DNA from: Ottelia alismoides
Lineage: Eukaryota; Streptophyta; Magnoliopsida; Alismatales; Hydrocharitaceae
NCBI GenBank assembly: GCA_037367405.1
Contig: JAZKJV010000390.1
Coordinates: 992,001-1,056,000, forward strand
Reading direction: 5' to 3'
Length of the DNA: 64,000 bases
Shown here one piece after another: positions 47,250-58,573 of the stretch (position 1 is the stretch's first letter; the number at the start of each line of letters is the position of its first letter). Made by a program: the position numbers and the translations under genes. The notes beneath the pieces were generated by a model, which saw only the letters and a list, made by a program, of their open reading frames with translations, was not told where the DNA came from and ran no database searches.

Positions 47250-48488
47250 ATGTCTTCTTCTTTGTATGATGCTGATTTTGTGACTACTAGGAGCGGTAGG
47301 ATGCCAGTCGACGACGCCTCTTCTGAGCGACAGCCACATGCAGAACCACGAGCGCTAGATGAGCAGAGGAGTGGTGCTAATGCCGCTAATGATGATGCTG
47401 AAGATGGTGGTGTTGATGCCACCAATGATGGAGTTCCAGATGACGGTACTGAGGCCGTCGTGACACCTGATGCTGACGGTGGTGCTGATGCCACCATTTT
47501 TGATGCAGAGCCAGAGCGCGGTGCTGATGCCGCAAAGTCAGGTGCCGTTGGTGGTGCTGAGGCCACCACTTCCACTTCTGTTGAGCTTCCTTCTACTGTG
47601 TTGCCACCTTTTGTATCTTTGGATTGTGGTAACAAGAAAAAGAACAAAAATATGAATAAAGGAAAGGTTTCTATTTACACTCCTGATCCATCTGTGTTGA
47701 ATGATGATCATTGTATGGATTCTATTCCTTCACAAGCGCAGGAACCTCTTCCTAGTCCTCCATCTGCGGAGGCTCCTACCATCCCCTTCCCTGAAGCACT
47801 TCATCGGGCGAAGGGGAACAAAAGAGAAAATCCAAAAAAGACCCAGCAGGTAGAGTTCAGCAACCAGATGATTGATAGATTCCACATTCAGCTGACTCTA
47901 CAAGAAGCATTTGAGCATATCCCCCTCTTCAAAAAGAACTTGAAAGAGACGACTACAGTCCGCAGGAAGAGGAGGTACAGAGATCAGATCCATATGCTCA
48001 CCCATAACACTTGCTGCACCATTCAGAACAAACTGCCATCCAAGAGACCAGATGCAGGAGCTCCCTATGTCAGATGCAAGATTCAGGAGCAGCAGTTTAA
48101 TCGTACTCTATTAGACAGCGGCTCTTCGATTAACCTTCTTCCGGCAGCCTTACTCGACCGATTCGAGTTTGGTCCTCTTCTTAGGAGCAGGACAGTCCTT
48201 CAGTTTGCTGAAAGGTTGACTAAGAGGCCGAAGGGGTTATTGAGAGACGTGGTCGTTACCATTCAGGGCCTGAAATTCCCCGTGGACTTTGTTGTATTGG
48301 ACATGGAGATTCCTGAGTCGGTAACCGATGCCCCCATCATACTTGGACAGCCATTCTTGGCCACAACCAAGGCGGTGTCTGATCATGACAGTGGGAAGGT
48401 ATATTTTCACGTAGAGGGTGAAACCATACAAATAGAGACGATCGAGGAAACCAGAGAGAGAATTAGAGTGCTCGAAGCAGACCAGTGA
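47250..48488 (+). CDS. Aspartic protease region of element B
   Basis: Open frame from ATG 47250 (MSSSLYDADFVTTRSGRMP) to TGA at 48486. Its frame differs from gag's, so a shift near 47240 separates them. Residues about 35-110 are an acidic Gly/Ala/Asp-rich linker made of degenerate repeats (GGxDAT-like). Residues about 205-255 are basic. The retropepsin domain is at about 270-395: the active site is LLDSGSSINLL (Asp at about 288), then QFAERLTKRPKG, FPVDFVVLDME and IILGQPFLATT, the Athila protease pattern. It would cleave Gag and Pol in the particle. The stop falls just after a Gln, at the same place as the stop behind D's protease. Confidence 0.78.
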   Translation: MSSSLYDADFVTTRSGRMPVDDASSERQPHAEPRALDEQRSGANAANDDAEDGGVDATNDGVPDDGTEAVVTPDADGGADATIFDAEPERGADAAKSGAVGGAEATTSTSVELPSTVLPPFVSLDCGNKKKNKNMNKGKVSIYTPDPSVLNDDHCMDSIPSQAQEPLPSPPSAEAPTIPFPEALHRAKGNKRENPKKTQQVEFSNQMIDRFHIQLTLQEAFEHIPLFKKNLKETTTVRRKRRYRDQIHMLTHNTCCTIQNKLPSKRPDAGAPYVRCKIQEQQFNRTLLDSGSSINLLPAALLDRFEFGPLLRSRTVLQFAERLTKRPKGLLRDVVVTIQGLKFPVDFVVLDMEIPESVTDAPIILGQPFLATTKAVSDHDSGKVYFHVEGETIQIETIEETRERIRVLEADQ

Positions 48489-48541
48489 TATTGAGCAGAT
48501 GACAGAAAAACGAGCTAGACATTCACTAAGAGTGTGATTTT

Positions 48542-51500
48542 GTGATGACAGATGATGAATCTATTTGGACAGATCCCGTAGCACAGACCCTCGTCCTGCC
48601 TACAGATTCACCATATTTAAAGCTTATGGTAGTTGAGAGCCTGGAGAGCACACCCCTGGACGAGGATACAGTTGAGGCTAACAGTGTTGGGATGAGTGGT
48701 GATGATGATTTTCAATCTTGTTCTTCTACTTCAGGCCCCTCAGATTCAGACATTGATTGGGATGATTTTGATGACTATTTGCCGTGTCTGATTCCTTTTG
48801 AGCTGACAGCTAGGACGGAGTGCGAGCCAGTACAGTTTATTGATGATTCAGCAGGGCTCCCTTCGTCAGATATTCATGCAGAGCAAGAGTTCTCACATGC
48901 AGACCAGGTAGCCTTCACACAGACTTATCAGAAGCCAGATCTGCCACCTCCCAGTTGTCAAGAATTAAATCCCTTGCCGCACTCGCTGAAGTATAGATTC
49001 CTTGCGGGTGAGCCAGATATACACCCAGTCATTATCTGGAGGTTTGACTGGAGATCAAGAATCTCGTCTGATGGAGGTTCTTGAAAGAAACCGCAAGGCG
49101 ATAGGATGGACTATAGCTGATCTCCAGGGAATTAGTCCGGCTCTGTGCTCCCACCACATATATCTTGAGGAGGATGCTAGGCCGTCGCGTGAGTTCCAGC
49201 GACAACTGAACCCAAATCTTCGAGATGTGGTCATGAAAGAAATATTGAGGTGGTGGAGCGTTGTTTTTATCTACCCCATCTCCGACTCCAAGTGGGTTAG
49301 TCCATTACATGTGGTACCCAAGAAGACTGTTATCACTACAGTTGTGAGTGAGTCTGGAGAGGATATCGTTACCCGAGTACCCACTTCTTGGAGGGTATGT
49401 GTGGACTATAGACGATTGAATCAGGCCACCAAGAAGGATCATTTCCCACTTCCATTCATTGATCAGATTATCGAGAGGCTAGCTGGGAAGAGTCACTACT
49501 GTTTTCTCGACGGGTACTCAAGATATAATCAAGTGGCCATTGCGCCCGAAGACCAGGAGAAAACGACATTCACCTGTCCGTTTGGGACTTATGCTTTCAG
49601 ACGGATGCCCTTTGGTCTATGTAATGCCCCGGCAACATTCCAAAGGTGCATGTTGTCCATTTTCTCGGACATGGTGGGTGACTGCTTAGAGGTCTTCATG
49701 GATGACTTCTCGGTCTATGGCGACGCGTTCGATGCTTGTCTTGACTGCCTAGATCGTGTGCTTCAGCGCTGCATAGAGGTCAATCTTGTCTTGTCTTGGG
49801 AGAAGAGTCACTTCATGGTGACTCAAGGGACGGTCCTTGGTCATATCATCTCCAACAGGGGCATGGAGGTCGATCCGGGTAGATATCATTAGAAAACTCA
49901 ATCCACCTTCCAATCTGCGTCAATTGCGGTCTTTTCTGGGGCATGTCAGTTTCTACCGACGGTCCATTCAGGACTTCAGTCGAATCGCCTGACCGCTTAC
50001 TGATTTGCTGACAAAAGACATCGAGTTCATTGTAAATGATAAGTGTCTTGCGTCTTCTGAGACTCTCAAGAATATGGTTGTCACGGCTCCTGTCCTTCAG
50101 CCATCCGATTGGTCTCTCCTATTCGAGATCATGACAGATGCCTCTGATTTTACCATTGGGGCTGTGCTAGGACAGAGGAGGGATGGATTGGCGTTTGCCA
50201 TTCACTACGCCAACCGGACTTTAGATGCCGCTCAGCGGAATTACACTGTGACAAAAAAAGAGATGTTGGTCATAGTCTTTGCTTTGGATAAGTACATATC
50301 ATATATTCTCAGATCTAGAGTGACTATATTCACATATCACACTGTCATCCGGTACTTAATAGCCAAGAAGGATGCCAAAGCACGCCTTACCAGATGGATC
50401 CTTCTGCTCCAGGAATTTGATATTGAAATTAAGGATAAGCCTGGAGTTAAGAATGTGGTGGCGGATCATCTCTCCCATTTAGAGAACCTTGAGGAATGTA
50501 AGCCCAGCGCACCTATCACCGAGATGTTTCCAGATGAGGCGATCTTGGCTATCACATCGCTCCCATGGTACGCCGACTTTGAGAACTATCTTGTTGCCAA
50601 GACGGTCCCACAAGGTTGGCCCAGGCAGAAGCTTGAGACCTTCCTGGCGAAGGCCAACTCTTTCCATTGGGAGGATCCCGTCCTTTATCATAAAGGAGGG
50701 GACAACATCTTGAGGAGGTGCATTCCTCAAGAAGAGCAGAATAGCGTCCTCACATACTGCCACAAGCTTGAGGCAGGAGGACATCATTCAGGGATACAGA
50801 CAGCACAGAAGGTGCTTCAATCCGGCCTTTGGTGGCTTACTCTCTTCAGGGATTTAGATGAGTTCGTGAAGAGATGTACTGACTGTCAGAAGATGGGAAC
50901 CTGCGGACAGAGAGACATGATGCCCATGCAACTTATTCACTTTTGTGAGGTTTTTGATGTATGGGGGATTTATTTCATGGGCCCATTTCCTAAGAGTCAG
51001 GGGTTCTAGCACATTTTGCTTGATGTAGATTACGTCAGCCGATGGGTTGAGGCCATTCCCGCCCGAGCCGCAGATGCTAAAACTGTGTGTAAATTTTTGA
51101 GGAAAAATATCATTTCACGGTTCGGGGTACCTAGAGTCTTGATTTCAGACGGGGGATCTCATTTCATCAATGACAAGGTTAGGGCCCTTGCAGACGAGTT
51201 CGGCATTGACCATCGTGTTGCCACACCGTATCACCCTCATACTAATGGTCTTGCCGAAGTATCGAACCGAGAGATAAAGACTATCCTGCAAAAGGTTGTC
51301 CGCCCAGACCGAAAGGATTGGTCACAGCTTTTGGACTCGGTCTTGTGGGCTTATCAGACTTCCTTCAAGAATCCATTAGGGACATCTCCCTTTCGACTCG
51401 TCTATGGCAAGCCGTACCATCTTCTTGTGGAAATAAAGCACAAGTCAATTTGGGCCGTCACTGAGTTATTATTGGATCCTGAGAGTATAGGAGATCAGAG

Positions 51501-51846
51501 GAGAGCAGAGTTGGCAGCCCTGGAGGAACTGAGAGATACTGCCTTTTCTTGTAGCCTACAGTACAAGGAAAAAGTGAAGACATGGCACGATTCCCACATC
51601 AGCCATAAACAGTTTGAGCCAGATCAACGTGTATGGTTGTTTGATTCCAGGATGAAATTATTTCCAGGGAAATTACATAGCAAGTGGAAAGGTCCTTATG
51701 TGGTCAGGAAGGTACATGACAATGGCAGTATTGACATATCCGAACCGTCATCTTCCCCTACCTTCCGTGTCAACGGTCAGCGTCTAAAACTATATCTAGA
51801 CCATGATCCGCTGACCGTTGACGTTGCCCCCATCCTTTTGGTATGA
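48542..51846 (+). pseudogene. pol of element B: RT, RNase H, integrase, broken
   Basis: Order: acidic N-terminal part (48542-49084); frameshift near 49035; RT (49040-49892) with VPTSWRVCVDYRRLNQATKK, FRRMPFGLCNAPATFQRCM and EVFMDDFSVYG; frameshift near 49880 (one extra G in CCGGG by comparison with D); a TGA at about 49990 where D has CGA; RNase H (50090-50480) with MTDASDF, KKEML and TYHTVIRYL, where the last Asp (TDH in D) is Tyr; integrase (about 50750-51846) with a CTDCQKMG zinc finger, DGGSHF and AEVSNRE. The first catalytic Asp is lost (GIYFMGPF against GIDFMGPF in D). A TAG at 51007 splits integrase. It ends with the GPY-type segment KWKGPYVVRKVH. It cannot be functional. Confidence 0.9.
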
Positions 51847-52025
51847 GATGTACTCTTTGACTCGCATCATCTGCATCTCATACATGGTGATCAATTCCAT
51901 CTTCCGTTGTATAGATCCATCTGTCCATATCACTCCTTCATTTGTTCTTATTTTCTTCTTTTCTTCTTTTCCTTTTCTATCTTCTTTTTGTATCAAAAAG
52001 GTGCCGCTCCCTTGTAGACAGTTTT

Positions 52026-52070
52026 CTATACTTAGGACGTACTTTGTCCTAACTCCTAAGTATAGGGGGG
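52026..52070 (+). other. Stem-loop 1 with polypurine-tract-like end (element B)
   Basis: CTATACTTAGGAC, loop GTACTTT, GTCC...CCTAAGTATAG, then six G. The inner pairs are GGAC/GTCC; a small duplication (TAACTCC) interrupts the 3' arm. It is followed by a mini-hairpin GGGGTG-TG-CACCCC. Copy in E: 53705-53737 on the minus strand. Confidence 0.7.
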
Positions 52071-52128
52071 TGTGCACCCCGAGTTTCCTTCATTCTTTTC
52101 GATCCTCTCCATTGTCTCCTCTTCTTGC

Positions 52129-52164
52129 ATATACTTAGGGATATCTTACCCTAAGTATAGGGGG
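52129..52164 (+). other. Stem-loop 2 with polypurine-tract-like end (element B)
   Basis: TATACTTAGGG, loop ATATCTTA, CCCTAAGTATAG, then G-run. The inner pairs are GGG/CCC. Copy in E: 53613-53644 on the minus strand, with identical stem and loop. Confidence 0.75.
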
Positions 52165-52227
52165 AGACAATCTGAGTATGATCTGTTCATTCCCACCCTT
52201 GACCCTCCCTTTGTTGTGTAAAGTCTG

Positions 52228-52263
52228 CTATACTTAGTATTATTTGATCCTAAGTATAGGGGG
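52228..52263 (+). other. Stem-loop 3 with polypurine-tract-like end (element B)
   Basis: CTATACTTAG-TAT, loop TATTTG, ATCCTAAGTATAG, then G-run. In the E copy (53514-53545, minus strand) the stem is perfect with inner pairs GGAT/ATCC; B has lost one inner pair. Confidence 0.7.
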
Positions 52264-52315
52264 ACGGTCAACTTCTCATTCGTTCATTCATTCCTTTATT
52301 TATTATTTTTACTTG

Positions 52316-52436
52316 CCTATCCTTAGTACGAGTTATGTCTTCTCTTTTCTCTCCGATCTATGAGGACATAGCTCAAGCTAAGTATAGGGGGGTCGTATAT
52401 ACTACATATATACTTTAGCCATGACTCGTACTTGCG
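52316..52436 (+). other. Stem-loop 4, long, with alternative pairing partner (element B)
   Basis: The 5' arm CCTATCCTTAGTACGAG, then TTATGTC, pairs across a 25-base loop with GACATAGCTCAAGCTAAG and TATAGG, followed by six G. Downstream, CATGACTCGTACT (52420-52432) can pair with AGTACGAGTTATG of the same 5' arm, an alternative fold. E keeps both pairings (53380-53452 and 53337-53349) and so does D (58353-58433 and 58309-58321). Confidence 0.65.
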
Positions 52437-53877
52437 TATTTTCCTAATAAGAAGGCTAATAATTCTTTAAAATTCATTAAAAACCGTAATAAAAAGATGT
52501 TACCATTCCTCAAATTCTTTTTGTATATACTGATTAATAAATCAGGTGAAAATGTTTTTTGCAAAATGTTTGAAAAATAGTTTGAAAATCTTTGTGAACA
52601 TTTATTGAAAATATTTTGTTACATGTTTTCAACCTTCGTAAAAATGTATGATTTGTAAAAATTTATTCTCTTTGTGTGAAATAAAATGTTTGAAAAATGA
52701 TTTGCAAATGGTTGCAAAAATGTTTTGTAAAACCTATATATAATGTTTGAAAAAACCTTTGCAAAATGATTTTCAAATTCTTATATATACAAGAAATGGA
52801 TTTTAAGAATTTACAAGGGTAAGTGATCAATTTTATAGGTATATATAGTGGATTTTAGGTGAGAAGTATGTATTCCTCAAACTTATTTGACACAGGTTTT
52901 TCAAACAATTTTGAAAACTATAGTCCAAAATAATTTTTACAAACCTTTTACAAGCACGTACACACATTTGAAAATCATTTTTCAAAGGTTTTCAAACAGT
53001 ATAGATAGATTTTTCAAAATAATTTTACAACCATTTTTCAAATCATTTGCAAATCATTTTTCAAACATTTTATTTCACACAAAGAGAATAAATTTTTACA
53101 AATAACACATTTTTACAAAGGTTGAAAATATGTAACAAAACGTTTTCCAAAATAGTTTTCAAAAGATTTTCACACACATTTTCAAACTATTTTTCAAACA
53201 TTTTGCAAAAAATATTTTCACCTGATTTATTGATCGGTAAATACAAAAAGTATTTGAGGAATAATCACATCTTTTTATTAAGGTTTTTAATGAATTTTAA
53301 AGAATTATTAGCCATATTTATTAGAAAAATACGAAAGTACGAGTTATGGCTAAAGTATATACGTAGTATATACGACCCCCCTATACTTAGCTTGAGCTAT
53401 GTCCTCATAGATCAGAGAGAAAAGAGAAGACATAACTCGTACTAAGTATAGGAAAATCTAAAGAATAAACGAACAAATAAATGAATGAATCAATGAGAAG
53501 TTGACCGTCCCCCCTATACTTAGGATCAAATAATCCTAAGTATAGCAGACTGTACACAAAGCAGGGAGGGTCAAGGGTGGGAATGAAAAGATCGTACTCA
53601 GATTGTCTCCCCCTATACTTAGGGTAAGATATCCCTAAGTATAGACAAAAAGAGGAGACAATTGAGAGGATCGAAATACATGAAAACTCGGGGTGCACAC
53701 CCCCCTATACTTAGGACAAAGTACGTCCTGAGTATAGAAGTCTGTCTACAAGGGGTGACACCTTTTTGATAGATAAGGAAGATAGAAAAGAAGAAAAGAA
53801 GAACATAAGAAAAGATATCAACAGATGAAAGAATGATATGGACAGATGGATCTATACAGCTAACGAGTCGCTAAATA

Positions 53878-56716
53878 TGATGTTTAATTCGTGTTCGTTG
53901 TGATACGTGTACTTAGTGATTTAGTCAAAACCGAGAGGAGATCTCCGTAAAGAGTGTCTCAGCTTAATTTATATCTCGGGCAAGTCCGGGGTCGAACTCA
54001 GGGAGGCAAAGAAACAACTTGGTTTTAATTTGAAAACTTAGATCTAGATTTCCAAGCGGTATATTTTTTAATTTTTTAATGCAAAACGAATGTCAATGCA
54101 AGTGAATTACGACACTAAGAAAGCATATAACAAGGCCAAATTAATTTAAGTAGAAAATAAGTCCAATTTAACCAAATTATATTTTTCCTAGAGTCCTAAT
54201 CCAGAGATGAATGCAAGGTACTTTTTTTTGAATTTTATGGGTTAAAATGCAATAAATAAAAATGCACACTTTTTATGGGTTTTTTCACAATTTCTCACAC
54301 AGACAGTAAGCAAAAATTATGAAAAAATTACTAGAATGAAAACATCATGCAAGGAAGCTACAATAATATTTTTGGATTTTTTTGACAATATATGAATTTT
54401 TTATAGATTTTTTAATGAAAACAGAGTAATAATGAGTAATTAATTTCTAATAAATCCACAATGTCAAATTAATCAGGTTACGAATTATCCTAAAAAGGTA
54501 TTTCCATATAGAATCTAGGAGACTTGAAATTTCGCAAAAAAGATGTACGTAGATTTAATTAAAAATCACATATGAATTCCACTCTATATTTATTTCAGGC
54601 ACAAGATAACTCCATTTTGGTTGAAATTTGGATAGCAAATTAAACACTCTTCAATGCATCACATATAATATTTGTGGAATTTTTAGAGCAACCGTGTGTG
54701 AGATATAAATTTAAGAGCTCAAAATGGGTAAAATATCTAATTTTTTCAGTTAGATAATTTTAATTAATTACCCATATATCACAAAAATACAAAAAAATAT
54801 TCAGAATGTACACAATTAGTTGCCCGACACAATGTCATTTTTCGTTGAATAAAAAGATGCAATATTGATATCCAAATTAAAAGTCAAACACAGGGGTATA
54901 CGCGCAAAACACAAAATGAAATTGATAATATAAAACATGCACAAGGACGAAAAAATAATTACAAATACATTGCGGGAAAAATATGCAAATGTTACAATAA
55001 AAAAATTGAAAGCAAATGAACCTTCTTCTTTCTGTGGACGAACCCAACGAGGAAGGGGGCGACGGCAGGCGCCGCGGCCGCGTGCGGCCGCGAGGAGGGC
55101 GACGCGCACCGCGCGCAGGCGGCTGGCGACGAGGGCTGGAGGTGGAGGCACGCTGTCGTCGCGGTGACGGTGCCGCGTCCACAGGTGGCTGTGGCGGCAC
55201 CTTGGCGGCCGGCGCCGTGATGGAGGAGGAGGAGGAAGGAAGGGCGGCGGCACCGCCTGCCCGTGTGGAGGGGGAAGGGGCGGCGGCGCTGCTGCCTCCT
55301 CCTTCTTTTTTTTTATTTTTTTAATTTATTGATGTATTTTTTTGTGTTTTAGATTTTATATTTTTTTAAATTTTTTTATAACAGGTAACAATATGTACAC
55401 AAAGAAGATGGGGAAAAACAAACAAGGATGTGAAGATGTGATAAAATGATGATGGTGGTGGTAATATGATAAAAAATTTGAGAAAATGACAACAATGTTA
55501 AAATGAAGGGAAAATTTACCTGCGATGAACGTGGTTGCCTATGTTGTGCTCGTGAGAGCACGGTCTTCGCTCGAATCGCCGGCGCACGATGAGCTCGAGC
55601 AGCGCGCGGTTGCGGCTGTGATGTTGGCCAAGAGACCAACGGATCTCACCGGAGAGAGGGTTGTCGTCGCTCGACCACGGTTGCGTCCTTGTCACCAATT
55701 CAACTCTGGGAACTAGGCTCTCCTCACATAAAGATGGATCAAAGGCAAAAATTTGGAGAATGAGATGTATATAAAGATGATAGATGAGAAGTTATTAAGG
55801 TGGTGGAGTTGAATGGGAAGTTGGATTATTAATGGAGTTGAATGGGAAGTTGGAAAAAATGATGGAATAATGGAGTTGAACTGGTGGTTATTGTAGAGAA
55901 TGGAAATTAAATGAATAAATAAAGTGAAATAAAGTAGTCTACTTTAAATACAACAAAAAATAAAGAAGGAAAAAAATAGTGGTGAATTTACAAATGAATA
56001 CATACAACACGTACACACATTTTTTTTACTTTTCTAATATGTAATTTTTTGTCTTTTTAATAAGAGATATTTACAACGAAAAAAATACAATAAAATACTA
56101 CAATTAAAATACAACACAAATATGATTTTTTTGTATTTTTAGTAATTAAGAAAGATACAATAAAAATTGAAGAAAGAATGAATATATACATGATATACAA
56201 TGTGCATCTAGGTCCCAAAACCCAACTTTTGCAAACGAGCTCCAATTTTAGTGAAACCACTTCCGTTGGATAGATAGTTTTCTAACTTGAACTTTAAAAG
56301 TGAGTTTGATGAATTTGGAGTTTAGACGGAGCAGGAATTTGGCTTGGAAGTTGGACTTAACGACTTTTTCTCTTTGGGATCTGGAGCATTTATTTGATGT
56401 AAAATTTGTTTTGTATTTTTTGTATTTTTATATACATTTTTATAAACAAGTTAGAGCAAGAATTAGGTGAAAAGGAGTTGAAATGAAATTATTAAAAATA
56501 CATGAAGTTTTGGGCTTTTTACATGTATAAAACTCCTTTATTTTTGCGGCTTTTTATGTGTAATTTATTTTGTACAATCTAATATACAATAATTAGTGTG
56601 TTTTATTTACAAGAGTTATTTTGTTAATTTATTGATTTTATGGACATTTATTTGGGATTTTACTCGGGGATTTTGCTAAGATCAAGATATTACGATGATA
56701 AATCGCGGATTCATCA
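53878..56716 (-). repeat. 3' LTR of element D (2839 bp)
   Basis: In sense it begins TGATGAATCCGCGATTTATCA at 56716, directly behind the polypurine tract, and ends ...AAACATCA at 53878. The first 21 bases form a hairpin like those of F, A and B. A CTCCCTGAGTTCGACC block near the 3' end matches the corresponding block in B and F. Its GC-rich island (55020-55290) contains CGG/GGCG repeats. Presumed target duplication AAATA (53873-53877); the partner is outside the window. It is inserted into the 3' region of E. Confidence 0.8.
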
Positions 56717-56731
56717 CCCCCCTATACTTAA
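56717..56731 (-). promoter_or_regulatory. Polypurine tract of element D
   Basis: Sense TTAAGTATAGGGGGG, immediately before the TG of the 3' LTR, where plus-strand DNA synthesis is primed in LTR elements. The same AAGTATAGGGGG(G) ends every stem-loop in the int-LTR interval of B, E and D. This one lacks the upstream complementary arm. Confidence 0.8.
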
Positions 56732-58352
56732 ACTTTGCTAGTCCTCGAGCAAATAAAGAATGAATAAGTTGGATTAACCCCGACTGTGCATGTGAATACA
56801 AGACTTGATTCGTTCAAGAACTCTCGATTTTAGAGATCCTAAAATTCTAAGCTGAACCAAGCTCTAGTCAAAAGGTACCCAATTTCCCTAATCATTAGAC
56901 TCTCTCCGTATACATATATAGTAGGGATATGATATTAAGTGTTGACTGCAGTTACAAGAGTAGAGTCACCACGACACCCAAGGTTCCAATCAAAGAGACT
57001 CTCCTAAGAACTTGATCCTCAACACTAGGGAATAAACTATTTCTTGCATCCAATCCACCGTCTCTTTAGTTGTCAAACTTAAAAGTGTAGATGGAAGGTC
57101 AGTTGATGGAGGGCATGGATTGTGTCATTTCTTCTCTCCCTCTCATTGGAACAAGGATCCTCTCGAGTGCCTTATTACTCAACGTATTTTTTGGTATTGA
57201 TCAGTGCGTCCGTCAAGAGAAGTTGGAGCCGTCTGCACTTGTTTTCCTGAGAGTACATCGGGGTGTGCCTTTTTTGAGTACCTATCGTACCTTCTACACC
57301 CAGACTTGTAGCATTTACGATGCAGAGCCCTTTTTTGGTGCAAGCCCGACTCCTGGTCCTAATAGCGGTGGTCCAAGTGGACACTTTGAAATGGTTGGGA
57401 GCGCTCGCCTTTGGTGGAAGCTCTTTTGATAATTGACTTTGTGGAATGAGAGCTTTTCTTTGACATTTCATTGCTTTGTAGTATTTTTGGCTAGCTCCAC
57501 TGCTTTTACCAAGGTTGGCGCACATTGATCAACAATTTTTTTATTTTATCACACCCTGGCACATAGGTAAATGTCAAGAGATAGTATAAGAACCATGTTC
57601 TCATACTGGCTAAAGATGCTGACACTCAGGTTTCATGAAGCCTTCATTGATTTTATCCCATCCTCGAGCATCATTAAATCAAGTCCAAACTCAAATCCCT
57701 CATCCCAGTTCCTCAAGTGAAATTTCAACTCATCTCATCATAACTGCAGTCGTGTATGTGAGGTACTGATCATATTATTAAGGTAGAGACTAAGCATGCA
57801 ATATGGCATACAAATCTTTCAAACTAGAGAAATGTGAATAATTAAGTCCAAGACCCTAATGACTAAGGCTGGTTAACTCAAAGTATCAAGACCTCATAAA
57901 CCAAGTGTTCTTGAACATCACTAGTCTTGTGTGAAAGTGAATTGTGTCAGGGATTAAACCAACTTATTAGTTAGTTTTTTTGATGATTTTTTTTATTTTT
58001 AGAAAAAGTTTTTTTTTCAAAAAGTTTTTTTGACAAACAAAGGCAAAGAAGTTTTTTTTAAGAAAAGTTTTGCTTCTTTTTTTTTCAAGAGTTTTTTTTA
58101 AAAAAGATAGGTAAATAATAAAGGACTTTTTTTGTGAAAAAGAAAGTTTTTTTTGAAGCAAATAAGGAAAATAGTTTTTTTTTTGAAAAAGTTTTTTTAA
58201 GAGAGTTTTTTTAGAAAAAAGGTTTTTTAAGAGATTTTTTTGAATTTTTTTTGAAATTTTTTTACCCACCCCATAATTATTGTATAATATATACAAAAAT
58301 ACGTGAAAGTACAAGCTATGGGTAAAGTATATATGTAATATATACACGCCCC

Positions 58353-58433
58353 CCTATACTTAGCGTGTGCTATGTCCTCATGGCACTAGGTGACAAAAAG
58401 ACATAGCTCGTACTAAGCGTAGGAAAGCTAAAA
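58353..58433 (-). other. Long stem-loop of element D with polypurine-tract-like end
   Basis: Sense 5' arm CCTACGCTTAGTACGAGCTA, then TGTC, pairs with GACATAGCACACGCTAAG and TATAGG followed by six G. It is equivalent to stem-loop 4 of B, with a shortened loop and several exchanged pairs. Confidence 0.65.
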
Positions 58434-58464
58434 TAATAAAAAGTATAGAAGTCGATCCACCCCC

Positions 58465-58495
58465 CTATACTTAGGCTCTGGACAGCCTAAGTGTA
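58465..58495 (-). other. Second short stem-loop of element D
   Basis: Sense CTACACTTAGGCT, loop, AGCCTAAGTATAG followed by six G (58464-58459). The inner pairs GGCT/AGCC are different from all three short stems of B and E, yet fully paired. Confidence 0.7.
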
Positions 58496-58573
58496 GAAGA
58501 AGAGAAAAAATGGGGCGGACGAGGTCAAGAGGAGAAATGATGAGTATATACACATGGCGGGCATCGGTCCCCC

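Larger units (their letters stand above)
51847..52783 (+). other. 3' non-coding region of element B with hairpin/polypurine-tract array
   Basis: Stem-loops at 52026-52065, 52129-52160, 52228-52259 and 52316-52388, each ending CTAAGTATAG followed by a run of five or six G. The 3' ends of these motifs match the sequence right before D's 3' LTR (56717-56731). Behind them (52540-52783) are about ten TTTGAAAA/TTTGCAAA-type repeats. The region breaks off at about 52783 without reaching a real polypurine tract or 3' LTR. From 51913 on it is the left arm of a large inverted repeat. Confidence 0.75.
51913..53862. repeat. Large inverted repeat joining the 3' regions of elements B and E
   Basis: The left arm (about 51913-52783) and right arm (about 52968-53862) are reverse complements over about 0.9 kb, roughly nine bases in ten identical by eye with small indels. 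Both contain all four stem-loops in the same order, the alternative-pairing strand and the TTTGAAAA region. The spacer (52784-52967) is AT-rich. Read outward, the right arm is the 3' region of a minus-strand element (E) that is cut at 53877 by the LTR of D. Confidence 0.88.

Noticed and set aside
52026..53737. Regularly spaced hairpin repeats as a CRISPR-like array
   Set aside because: Units differ in stem and spacing, lie in a plant retrotransposon 3' region and have no spacers of uniform length.
55016..55324. Gly/Arg-rich and Ala/Arg-rich frames on both strands
   Set aside because: CGG/GGCG repeat in the LTR of D.
57970..58347. Lys/Phe-rich 126-codon minus-strand frame
   Set aside because: Result of A/T tract repeats in the 3' region of D.
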